DNA of 25,962 nt, taken from NCBI GenBank assembly GCA_025201805.1, contig MU619298.1, forward strand, positions 17,212 to 43,173, read 5' to 3'. The translations under genes and the position numbers were made by a program. This DNA is from Parasitella parasitica (lineage: Eukaryota; Mucoromycota; Mucoromycetes; Mucorales; Mucoraceae). This document shows positions 1 through 9,384 of this stretch, piece by piece (the stretch's first letter is position 1; every line of letters starts with the position of its first letter). The notes beneath the pieces were generated by a model. It saw nothing but the letters and a program-made list of their open reading frames with translations, had not been told where the DNA came from and ran no database searches.

Positions 1-1
1 T

Positions 2-272
2 TGTCATGATCTTCTGTCTATAATTATGGCAGATCAGAGAATGTCAACAAAAGTCATTCTTCGAATAAGCTGTAAAATAAGCATTCTCACTGTAGTGAGG
101 CAATTTTACAAGTAGTATAAATACAAGCTCTCTTAAAGAGCATGTATCTTTTCTTCAGTTTTCTTTTAATCGAAAATAAAGGTGGAAAGACTATAATTGT
201 ATTTCTCTGGCTTTATTTTTTTTTATTTTTTTATTTTCACATAAAATTGATCCCAATTTTATTGCAATTACA
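2..272 (+). repeat. Possible solo LTR or LTR fragment
   Basis: The segment begins TGTCATGATC and ends AATTACA, the TG...CA form of retrotransposon LTRs. Inside it a TATAAATA box (about 117-124) is followed about 50 bp later by an AATAAA polyadenylation-like hexamer (about 175-180) and then a T-rich tract, the order expected of U3-R-U5. No second copy lies in the window, no clear target duplication is visible because the left boundary coincides with the window edge, and the following bases do not give a confident primer-binding site. It could instead be an ordinary promoter and 5' leader of an unrecognised short reading frame at 308-493. Confidence 0.3.
71..110. repeat. 40-bp interrupted palindrome
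   Basis: The outer arms TGTAAAAT and ATTTTACA are exact reverse complements, and the inner arms CTCACT and AGTGAG pair around a 2-base centre. The interior between outer and inner arms is not symmetrical (7 versus 3 bases). The palindrome lies just upstream of the TATAAATA box of the possible LTR, so it may be a U3 regulatory site or a cruciform-forming repeat. Function is not inferred. Confidence 0.6.
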
Positions 273-936
273 CTAGGGTTCTACTGTCTAACTGCATAAT
301 ATAAATTATGACTACCCGTAAGACCCTGGGACTGATCTGCGACGCTGATGTGAGACCTTGCCATGTTATTGATATAACAAAAGATGAGGTTCACATGGAA
401 AGGATGCTAAATATAGGAAGGAAGGTAAAGCTTTCTTACCAGTTATCAAGGAAGAAGGAGGATAAAGCTATGCAGATGGCGGGGCACGAATAACTGAGTC
501 ATTGGGCAGCGCAACGATGTTGGTGACTAAAGTTACTCTCCTAAGCGGTATTAGGAGAATGGCCAGGCTTTGGAGGCTACTGAGAGATTTAATTTTTGTA
601 AATTATAATATTATGATTAATGAATTCAACATTGCATTTGTTGGGTCAGAGGAAAGATCTGGTAATAAAGGTTGTATTCGACTATCTGTGATGCCAGATA
701 CTCGTGTTATGCATATAATATTGAGTTTTTCTTTTGGGAAGAATGTCTAATTATATCTCATTGGGTGCACGCAATCGTGAGCCTATGCTTGAATAATCGA
801 TAAAATTGTTGTGATGGTCTTTTGTGTTAGTGTGGTCTACATAGTGATACAGAATGTTGTGGAAGAGTGAATTGCTGTTACCGGTTAGCATAGTGTTAGT
901 GGTATTCCGACTATTCGTATAGGACTCAGCTTTAAT
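273..936. other. Unassigned sequence left of the Tc1/mariner element
   Basis: The segment holds two short forward frames, one from ATG 308 to 493 (61 codons, Lys/Met-rich) and one to 750, with no recognisable domain. They might be remnants of a retrotransposon interior following the possible LTR, but no gag, protease or polymerase motif is visible. It ends at the TA target site of the adjacent transposon. Confidence 0.3.
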
Positions 937-938
937 TA

Positions 939-1102
939 CAGTGAACGCAGCATCAAATAGCGGGTTTAGAAAAATCAAAGTGCGCTAAATAAATATTCAA
1001 AGTGCAGCTTTTTCAGTACTCATTTTGCGGGTTTCTCAAAACTCAAATTGCGGTTTTTTGGGAAATCAATTTGCAGTTTTCTACGAAATTAAATTGCAGT
1101 AA
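939..1102 (+). repeat. Left inverted repeat with seven phased motifs
   Basis: This is the terminal inverted repeat of the Tc1/mariner element. Inside it a motif of the form TCAAATTGCGG recurs at starts 953, 975, 997, 1020, 1043, 1066 and 1089, a spacing of 22-23 bp, or about two helical turns. Variants include TCAAATAGCGG, TCAAAGTGCGC, TCATTTTGCGG and TTAAATTGCAG. Regular phasing suggests repeated binding sites on one face of the helix for the transposase. Confidence 0.9.
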
Positions 1103-1144
1103 CTTTTTTTTTTAAAGAAATATTCTTTCATCTCTAAAGCTAAC

Positions 1145-2473
1145 ATGAGTACATACTTTTTTTACGAAAACGGACAAGGAAAGATTTTTGACGAACAAGG
1201 CAAAGATGCTATGGAATGGGTTGAAGAAGTTGATCCTTTTCATTTAGAAACTTTAACAACATTGCGAAAATACCAACAGGCTCAGCCATCTGAACAAGAA
1301 TGGATGAGAGGCGAGCTGGATGAGACAATGAACGAAGTGGTTTTAAGAACAAAAGAAGAAGGCAACAAAAAAAGCGGAAAAAGCTATAAAATATATTCCC
1401 CTGACCAGAAGGTACTTTTTCTGTACTATTTGCAAGTGAAGTTGTATAAGGCTGCTAAAGCAGCTAGATTGTCGGGTGTAGCTGAGCGTACTGGTCAGCA
1501 ATGGGCTAAAAGATTGAGGGATGAGCCTGAATGGGATATTTTTGAGAAGCAAACGAATAAGGACAAACAAAAGACCGGAATGTTGCAACAAGAGCATAAA
1601 GAGCATATTATTAATCTATACGATCAAAGCCCCCAAGCACGTGTGGTAGATATTGTTGAAAGTTTGACGAAGTCGTTTGAGAATTTCAGTTTGAAAGAAA
1701 CCAGTGTTCGTAACTTCATGAAAACTGAATGCAATTTGTCATTCAAAAGAGCAACATTACATTCTAGTGAACGAAACTTTGAAGATAAACTTCGACAGCG
1801 CCTTGAATGGGTAGAGCGCTGGACATCAACTGATATGGACTATCTTTCTAATTGTGTTTTTGTGGATGAAAGCGGATTTGACATAAATATGCGTCCACCT
1901 TCAGCCTGGTCCACAGTTGGTACACCGGCAATTGTGGAAACCAAATCGACCAAAGCAACTTCCCATACAATATTGGGTGCTATCAGTGCAATGGGGGTAG
2001 TAGACATTGAGCTTAGAGTGGCAGAAAAGCCCAAACAACGTAAAATTGACGGTGTTGGAAGAAAAAGAAAGTACACACCAAATGTTAAAAAACCAAAAGG
2101 CACCACAACCGGCCACTGTTTAAATTTTATTCGAAAAACCCTGGATGAAATGGACAAAAACTCTCTTATGAACGGCTTTTATATTGTTATGGACAATGCG
2201 CCTATTTATACACATAGTGGTATTGACGAATTGATCACTTCAAAAAGCTATAGAAGCATATATCTTCCCCCATATTCACCCGAGCTAAACCCGATTGAGC
2301 AATTTTGGTCTGTTGTAAAGAACAAGGTCAAGAGGGGCACGTTTTCTGATGATGAAGATCTGAAGACAAGAATTGCAGATGCATGCAATAATGTTCCTAT
2401 TCAACATGTGAAAGCTTTTATACAACACTCATGTAATCAATTCGAAAAGTGTAGAAATAAAGAACCTTTATAA
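1145..2473 (+). CDS. Tc1/mariner-family DD34E transposase
   Basis: The 442-residue protein is encoded by one intronless frame and would cut and rejoin transposon ends in the nucleus. The catalytic triad is visible: D241 in the strand FVDESGF, D350 in IVMDNAPIYT and E385 in SPELNPIEQFWS. There are 34 residues between D350 and E385, giving the DD34E signature typical of Tc1-like enzymes. Residues about 80-215 resemble paired-type helix-turn-helix DNA-binding modules (for example AAKAARLSGVAERTGQQWAK), followed by a basic stretch. A basic insertion (about 299-318, KQRKIDGVGRKRKY) separates the first two acidic residues and could help nuclear entry. The ATG is the first in frame, about 40 bp inside the left repeat. 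There are no stops or frameshifts. Confidence 0.95.
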   Translation: MSTYFFYENGQGKIFDEQGKDAMEWVEEVDPFHLETLTTLRKYQQAQPSEQEWMRGELDETMNEVVLRTKEEGNKKSGKSYKIYSPDQKVLFLYYLQVKLYKAAKAARLSGVAERTGQQWAKRLRDEPEWDIFEKQTNKDKQKTGMLQQEHKEHIINLYDQSPQARVVDIVESLTKSFENFSLKETSVRNFMKTECNLSFKRATLHSSERNFEDKLRQRLEWVERWTSTDMDYLSNCVFVDESGFDINMRPPSAWSTVGTPAIVETKSTKATSHTILGAISAMGVVDIELRVAEKPKQRKIDGVGRKRKYTPNVKKPKGTTTGHCLNFIRKTLDEMDKNSLMNGFYIVMDNAPIYTHSGIDELITSKSYRSIYLPPYSPELNPIEQFWSVVKNKVKRGTFSDDEDLKTRIADACNNVPIQHVKAFIQHSCNQFEKCRNKEPL

Positions 2474-2493
2474 TCATATAAATCCTTTTCGCT

Positions 2494-2657
2494 TTACCGC
2501 TATTTAATTTCACAGAAAACTGCAAATTGATTTCCCAAAAAACCGCAATTTGATTTTTGAGAAACCCGCAAAATGAGTACTGAAAAAGCCGCACTTTGAA
2601 TATTTATTTAGCGCACTTTGATTTTTCTAAACCCGCAATTTGATGCTGCGTTCACTG
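2494..2657 (-). repeat. Right inverted repeat with seven phased motifs
   Basis: Read on the minus strand, this copy matches the left repeat apart from fewer than ten substitutions over about 164 bp, and preserves all seven phased TCAAATTGCGG-type motifs in the same order and spacing. One left-end variant, TCAAATAGCGG, reads TCAAATTGCGG here. Confidence 0.9.
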
Positions 2658-2683
2658 TAATCTAATTATGTATAAAATTGGCA

Positions 2684-4268
2684 CTATTTATTGTTTTCAA
2701 ACATCAAATCTATCTCCTCTAAAGTCTTTCCTTTTGTTTCAAAAATAAATACAATGCCAACAAATGTCATGACAGAGCAAATGCCAAAAAAGAAATAAAC
2801 ACCCGAGACAGAGTAAGCCATCAAGAACGGCGTGCAAAAAGTGATTACAATACTGCCAGCCCAGCTGATAGCGTATGTGAGTGATAGCCCTTTTGCACGG
2901 CAACGCATACTGAAGATCTCTGCCGTATAGACATAGGTGGAAACGCCCCAAGTCCCGGCAAATGAGGCAGACAGTGTGTAAATACATAGAATAATTACGT
3001 ATCTTGCGTATGGGTTTGCAACAACTACAATCGAATTATCTGGAGCAATACTAGCGTAAAAATGAAAGATCAATCCAACGGTAAACATGCAGACAGACGA
3101 TACAGCTGATCCAGTAAAGAATAACACCTTTCTCCCCCAAATATCGATCCACCATTGGAGAGACAAAGCAGTAAAGATAAGTGACAGTAATCCAACGCCT
3201 CCTGTCAATGCCAGAGAAATTGAGACATCGCTTAACCCGGCATTTTTGAATATTTGAGGGGAATAGTATGAAATGACGACATTCCCTGTAAAGCATGTGG
3301 CGATGGAAATGAAGAATGCATGCAGTGTCCTCTTTAAATTTAATCCTTGGAATAGCTCTGCATAGGTGCGATCTCGGCCACTTAGTTTTTCGGCCTCAAT
3401 CAACGTCTTGATGTCTAAATAATCTCTTTGTACGACTTCATGCTCTTGTGGTAAATTATGCAGTTTTGACAAGACAGCTAGACCTTCTAAATTTCTTCCT
3501 TTATCAATAAGCCACCTGGGAGAATATGGTAGAAAGCACACAGCAACAGCAAAACCAATGCAAATAGTCAGCTGTATTAGCCAAGGCATACGCCAGCTCC
3601 AGTGGGTAGTCAAATGGCTACTTTTGGAAGTTACAAAATAGCCCACCATCTGACCAAATGCCCCTAAAAGTGAGAATATGCTTATGAGGCGACCACGGAT
3701 ATCTGGTGGTGCTATTTCGGTTTGGTATAGAGGTATAACATTAGTCATGAGACCGGTACCTAGGCCGCCTATAAGCCGCCCTAGCAGCAATGTCTGTATA
3801 TTGAGTCCTAGCAGTTCATAAGAAATTCCCATTATGAGAGAACAAGAAGCCAGCAGCATTGACTTCTTTCTTCCAATGCTATCTTTTTATGCGAATTAAT
3901 CGCTATATCTCTGTGTATTATTAGATGTTTAAATGTTATTTACCACAACAAAAACCAGAAAAAAAGGCACCGCACATAGATGTTACTAGATATGACGCCA
4001 GCAGTATGCTTTGGTAATAAGCCAAAGATCCATGAATAAAGAATTTATCTTGGAATATTGGTAGCGTAATGACGCTCGATATAGAGCCTGTGTCGTATCC
4101 GCAGATGAGCCCACCTCCTGCGGCTATAATGCTATAGACATAGACGAATCGTCTAATGGGTATCGCTGTATCATGCTGTAGTAATGGCGATACCTCCGTA
4201 ATGGGGTTTATTAACTTTGGCATATAGAACTGTGTTATATTTTCTGGATTTACTGACAATATAAACAA
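2684..4268 (-). CDS. Sugar-porter family MFS transporter, substrate uncertain
   Basis: Two exons, 4268-3944 and 3882-2684, are joined across a 61-nt GT-AG intron, giving 507 residues and about 12 membrane segments, probably in the plasma membrane. Sugar-porter hallmarks are present: GGGLICGYDTG (51-61), DSIGRKK (109-115, created by the splice), GRLIGGLGTG (143-152), PYSPRWL (227-233), DIWGRK (355-360) and ETKGKTLEEID (490-500). The segment that in hexose porters reads QQ-x-x-G-x-N reads TCFTGNV here (304-310), so both glutamines and the asparagine that contact sugar are absent. The usual GPxPW of segment 10 is GVSTY (421-425). The fold is therefore secure, but hexose transport is not. An alternative start is Met16. 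A DNA transposon begins 24 bp past the stop. Confidence 0.9.
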
Positions 4269-4502
4269 GAAAAGTGTGCGCTAGATCACGAAGATGGAAT
4301 CTCTTAAAAAACCTGCGGAGCCTTAAAGGAAGCTGATAATGAGTTTTGAAGATGTATGCAAGCTGGTGCTCTCATGACACACTATACAATTGAAATCGCA
4401 ATTAAAGTAATTTATTATATACATTAATAATTTGCAAGGTATAAGAGTATTTATTAGCCTTTTCAAATTATATTCTCAGGTTGGCAAGCAAAAGCAAAAT
4501 GT
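4269..4502. other. Intergenic region between tandem minus-strand genes
   Basis: These 234 bp lie between the start of the sugar-porter gene and the stop of the TTC39/IML2-family gene. They must hold the 3' end of the latter and the promoter of the former. No clear TATA box, repeat or RNA gene was seen. Confidence 0.5.
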
Positions 4503-7268
4503 TTACCAAGGTGCTATAGGCATTCTTTTTCTACCGTTGGTGGAAATCCCTGTCTCCTTCTTTGGCTTACTTATGGTGACGCCAATTTCATCGCATTTTG
4601 ATAGAGCCAAACTCAATCGCACTGCCATCCTATATTCAAAAGCATATTTTGAGCAAGCTAAAGCCTTCTCCCAGACTTTACGGCTTTTTTCATAATCCTT
4701 CAATCCCCAACTTGTTACTCCAGATTCTAATACGAGAAAAATAGAGATTAGACTTGCTTACAATGCAACTAGACTCTTGGTTTACCCCAATAAGTGAATG
4801 GAATAATCCACGTCTCTGACTTTAGTTGGTGTTTATGATCCATTATCCAATTGAGATGAGCAATGCTATCACTATGTCGCTTCAATGCATTCAAAATCGA
4901 TGCTTTGATCAATAAGAGTATAGCTCGCTGATCATAGTAATCAGGTGGATTTGCTGCAGGCACCAACTCACGCACTCGGATGTTGTATTCCAATTTCTCT
5001 CTTTGGTATATCAATTCTAGCGCGCTCTGAACAATCAAAAGACAAGCTTCCAGCGCATTGTTCTGCATCTGATCAAAGATATTCCATATAAGCAAAAGCT
5101 CCAGCCCAGGTAAACAAAAGTCCATGTCTTGATATCCACTCTTTTGAAAGAATTCGACCTTTTCCTTCACATAGACGTCAATATACGACTTCCTCTGTTG
5201 CAATTCTACCAGTCGAGGAACTTCCGCAAATGCCAAGATACTCTCTGTGCGTTTTCCCAACATACCACGGCAAGCACCGATAAAATACTGACAGAATGCA
5301 GGAGAGCAATAATATTTGTCCTGACTCAGCTTTTCAAAGTAGACTTCTGCTGATATCCAGTCAAGCTGTAGTGCAAAATTGAAGCCGATCTCGTAGTTCC
5401 CCATTTGAGACATGGCAGCGTGAGCCCATTCGCCTCGACTGGAGTCGACAGCAAAGGTGAATGACTGTGTGGATAGCGGCAGGTTTCGTGCAATACGTGA
5501 TATACGAGCAGCATAAAACAAAAAGAAGCACGAGCTTGGATGGCTCTTTTGCGCATTGTTCAGACATTCAACGGCCGGCCCCATCAACTCTTTTGCGTAA
5601 AGCTGAGGTGCAAATGAAGACAGTATTGAGAAATAGGTCAAAAGTCTACAAAAGCGCTTTTGATGAGTGCTGATGAATGGCATATCGAGTACAGCACTTA
5701 CACTAAAGAAGCCAAGGGCGAACGGATACCTCTACCTTCAAGACATAACTTCAGCAGTGCGAATCCCAACTGTTTATCACTCTTGAACCCAAGTGACGAG
5801 AATATTTTAAGGATTTTTGGCGGAAACGATGATACTATTAGATGAACTGTGCCAATGCCAAACTGTATTGCTGAAACTGTATCTCTATCCACATACTTTG
5901 TATACTCTTGGCCCATTCGCTTGTATTCCTGCCACACAATCGTATAGCATCCATAGGCTAACGAATATACGCATCAGCACTCCTCATTTATGGCTGCAAA
6001 AATAGGTACGTACCTTTTCTCAGATTGAGCCCACACTTTAAATATCCAACCGTGTTTTCCTGAGTCATATGCAGCATCCCCATCAATAAACAGCTCTCTG
6101 CTTTCACAACATTTGCCCTTAACACACCATTAGGTAGAAACCGTGGACCTTCGTTGGAGTAGTTAGTATCGTCGTTTTTTATAGTCTCTACAGGAGGGCA
6201 GTTGGGGAGTCCGGTTTGATTTGAGGAACTCATGACCGATAGATAGGAAGACCATGTGCTCTTGTATGGTTTCTTGACAGAAGCATTCTCAATCTGAATT
6301 TTTGCAATATCGTGCGATATTGTAAGAGTATCCATTGCTAGCTGAATGTCATCCTCGTTGTAAGTCTATCAATACAATGAATATGTTGCATATTTTCCAA
6401 CGATTTTGTATGTACCATCATTGCTTTGATAAACGTCATGGCACCCAACCCAAGTGCATATAATGGATCACTGTATAATGAACCATTAGCTTACCACATC
6501 TGCAATTTTTCAGGCAGTGATCAATTACCTGTAACTCTTTTTTTGAAACAATGCTTTTGCCTTCAAGAACTTGTTATCAAACATATACTTCATTCCTTTT
6601 CGCACCGGCTCGTCTGACATTGGCATCAGTAACTTGCAGTGTAGATTCAAACCACACATTACACACTTACCTGCATCCTCCTGCTCTCGTGGACCCAAGC
6701 AATTGACAGGGACATCCTTGACATTTTTATCCAAATTATTCAAGCTGCTATTATACAGCTGTGAATCGATAGGAGTATCCAAATTGTAATCGATGTCCTG
6801 TGTATCTGTGTAGCTCGTACGGGTCTCTTTTAGTTTTGCCTCTGTATTTCCCTGAGTTTTCAGACGTTCCTGTTGTATACCCAGGTTTCGAATGACAATC
6901 TCCATTGCTGGCAAATGAACCTTGGCCCTATTCGGCAGGCCATGGTCGTAATCCATATCGATATCTTCAATATCGTCTTCGTCAAAGTCCGTTTCGCTCT
7001 GGCGGTCCAGACTGATCGATGTTGGGAGCGCTCTGTATGAAGCCGATGATACTGATTCTGTATCGTCGTCTGCTGTTTCTACTTCAATTTGAGCAGCTGC
7101 AGTAGTGTCTAAATCCGCGTTTTCTTTAGAAGGATCTATATTCCCCATATCGAAGAGTATTTGTGTTGGTTGTTGTGCAGCATCATTCTTGCTTTCGTTG
7201 CCATTCAGTGGAATGGATGATGTTGACATGGACTGCCCTCCATTTTCTTGAGGTATCGATTGAGTCAT
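4503..7268 (-). CDS. TTC39/IML2-family tetratricopeptide protein
   Basis: Six exons (7268-6529, 6470-6416, 6365-6014, 5957-5702, 5645-4786, 4726-4503) with introns of 50-59 nt stay in frame throughout, giving 828 residues. The family (DUF3808; yeast Iml2, animal TTC39) is helical and TPR-like; yeast Iml2 acts at mitochondria and lipid droplets in clearing protein inclusions. The splices restore family signatures: SDPLYALGLGAMTFIKAMM then TYNEDDI at exons 1-3, LRANVVKAESCLL and GLNLRKAY at exons 3-4, FGIGTVHLIVSSFPPKIL and GIRSPLASLVLLTYF at exons 4-5, and the C-terminal YEKSRKVWEKAL. The first 200 or so residues are acidic, Ser/Asp-rich and probably disordered. A second in-frame ATG six codons upstream (7286) is possible. 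The function assignment is by family only. Confidence 0.92.
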
Positions 7269-8209
7269 TATGATTATGCAAAACAAAGCAAAGGAAAAAA
7301 AAGCGTTCTAGCCGAGGATTGACAGTGTTGGAAGCACTTTAAAATAATTTTCCTCCCCCTTCCCCTATTTCTGTTGTAACACCTCATATACTTGAGGAAA
7401 ATATACTTGCATAAATGAAAAAATTGAAGGAGTCTTGATATTGTATCGTCGCTCTCCTAATTTGTATGATAATCATTTGATGCTTCAACCCTTTTGTCTC
7501 GAATCAATGGTTGTCTTTCTCTCTTATGATCCAGTCAGCAACCTAATCAAAAGACAAGATACAGAGAATAAAAATACTACCTGAAGAGTACCAAAAGCCT
7601 AGATGTTGGCTTTTCCCTAGTCAACTTGGAAAGAGCCACGGCAAAAATCATAAGGTGCGTATGGTCAAACCTGTTGCACAAAAGATGAAGTTCAAAGTTA
7701 GATATCAAGCAACTGAAAGATCTTTTAACTTTTATATACTCATTTACTCATCATTTGTGTACATGTAGAATTAAAAAATCCCTTGGATGTTGTTTCTATG
7801 TTACCAGAGATCTACATTGTGATTTTGATCTAAACCACACAGCGAGATTACATTTTGTGATAGAAAACCGCCACAAAAACTAACTTGCGCTTCTCTTTAC
7901 GACTAGGTAAGAAGTCTACTTTTATCATCTGCGTTAGGAAATGTGCCGGTGACAATCACATTTCTCATACACACCCGTTTAAAAAAATAAGAATCAAAAT
8001 ACAGAACAGTTTAATGTTGAAGCTAATTTACCAAGAGAGTATTTCTAAAATGTTAAGCATCAAGATGGCTTGGCCCCATGTATCCAAGCTGCCTTTACGT
8101 TATCTGTTTATTGCAACATGTAAATATTATGGCAACATGTATCTATCAGCTTTTTTTAAAAAGTAAAACATATCAACATTTACGTAAAATAAATAGGGAT
8201 TAATACGCT
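7269..8209. other. AT-rich intergenic region
   Basis: The right-hand part just upstream of 7268 is the presumed promoter of the TTC39/IML2-family gene; no convincing TATA box was seen. On the minus strand a TATATAAAAG-like box (about 7731-7740) precedes a 24-codon frame starting at ATG 7651, too short to call a gene. A forward frame at 7885-8166 lacks an initial ATG and has no recognisable features. No tRNA, repeat or mobile element was seen. Confidence 0.4.
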
Positions 8210-8505
8210 TTACTTGAGAGTTTTCTTCGTCTCTTTTACCAGAGATTTGTTCGTCTTTTTAATATTTTTAGCCACAACCAAGATCTTTTGCAGCAATTTA
8301 GCTACATATAGTTCAGTGAACTCACTTTCTTGATGAGACAAGATATCAATTAAATAACCAAATTAGACATGTTCGTTCGTTTGTTTTAGCAATTCATCTA
8401 GCTCTTTGAATTTGATGGATGGCGAACTACTAGTGTTTGAACAGGGGAATGTGTAACCTAAAGAGCTACAAATCAACCATCGTTTTTTGGGCAATGATCT
8501 TGTTG
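8210..8505 (-). CDS. Possible exons of an unrecognised small gene
   Basis: Two minus-strand stretches look coding. 8505-8369 is open after a TCTAG acceptor and includes SLPKKRWLICSSLGYTFP and FKELDELLKQTNEH. 8320-8210 is open to a TAA and encodes a Lys-rich amphipathic helix (TELYVAKLLQKILVVAK, ending KETKKTLK). They could be joined by a 48-nt intron (8368-8321) with a GTCTAA donor and a purine-rich acceptor, both weak. The 5' end was not found. The product is not recognised; a decayed gene is equally possible. Confidence 0.28.
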
Positions 8506-9384
8506 CTAGAAATAATCGATAATAGTATTAAAGCAAAGCCGTGGATTTTGATATCTTTGTTTTTTCTAAGAAACATGCACTTGCTACGAAAACTTTTGTC
8601 TTATACATGAGGATCATGTCTTTGTTAATTTTTCTTTTTCATGGAATCTCTTGGAATTGTATACGTTGATAGGTACATCAAGCAACGCGTGACACTATTT
8701 TTTTTTTCTACTCTTAAAGTACAGTCGCTGCTCCTCTTTCTTTCCCTCGCTTTACTTCTTTTATTTTTTTCAGTGGGATCGAACAGAAATACATTTAGAT
8801 CGACCCTCTAAGCATATCAAAGGTAAGTACTAAATGCTTGTTTGAACATTTATAAGAGGGACTATTTGTTTATGCCTTTTCTTTCTTTCTTTTGTTTTCG
8901 ACACCTTTTCTCCCCCTGCACTGTTAGGTCCATCATCTTACTTTTAATTTCTTGACCTCAATCTATCATCACACCTGCAAAAGAAGACGCTCGTAAGTGC
9001 TGCTTTTTACTGGAGAAACGCGATATAATAGATACTTTTTATTATTCTAACAATCTTTTAATCTTTTTTTTGTCAACTTTTTGTCATTATTATCGCGCAA
9101 TCTATTTCCTATTCATTTCCTTTTTTATTGGTGTGCTCAATGCTATAACTACTCAAAATCTACTCTACTCTACTCAAACTACCAATTTTAATTATTCAAA
9201 CATTCATGTTAGTTTTCTCCTCTTTTCTTTTATCTTTTTCTCTTTTGCAATTTCTCCCAGCATCTCCTTTTTTCAAACATCATATATACTTGACAATAGT
9301 TTATTAATTTTCTCCTTGCTTTTCTATTTATTTAGATTCAAAAATATCAAAATCAAATGTCAACGACTTTTAGAATCAAACACA
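8506..9384 (+). promoter_or_regulatory. Promoter and long pyrimidine-rich leader of the NRD1-like gene
   Basis: About 880 bp precede the NRD1-like start codon. From 8697 the plus strand becomes strongly T/C-rich, as in many highly expressed fungal promoters. A canonical donor AG|GTAAGTACTAA at 8823 and an acceptor CTGTTAG ending at 8927 would make a 105-nt intron in the 5' leader. A second GTAAGT (8993) may start another leader intron. The T-rich leader keeps an open frame with no ATG until it joins the coding frame, which is compositional and not evidence for a longer protein. Confidence 0.45.

Larger units (their letters stand above)
939..2657 (+). mobile_element. Complete Tc1/mariner-type DNA transposon
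   Basis: The element is 1,719 bp. It starts CAGTGAACGC and ends with the exact reverse complement GCGTTCACTG, and is flanked on both sides by the dinucleotide TA (937-938 and 2658-2659), the classical Tc1/mariner target duplication. Inverted repeats of about 164 bp are more than 90% identical. One uninterrupted transposase gene fills the interior. Intact ends, intact reading frame and near-identical repeats point to a recent, possibly still active insertion. It lies 24 bp downstream of the stop codon of the convergent sugar-porter gene. Confidence 0.95.

Noticed and set aside
1840-2157. Minus-strand frame of 105 codons
   Set aside because: It is antisense to the transposase catalytic domain and has no independent features.
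5326-5567. Several short frames on both strands within 5326-5567
   Set aside because: They overlap exon 5 of the TTC39/IML2-family gene in other frames.
7577-7651. 24-codon minus-strand frame behind a TATA-like box
   Set aside because: Too short, not recognised, and no splice partner gives a convincing extension.
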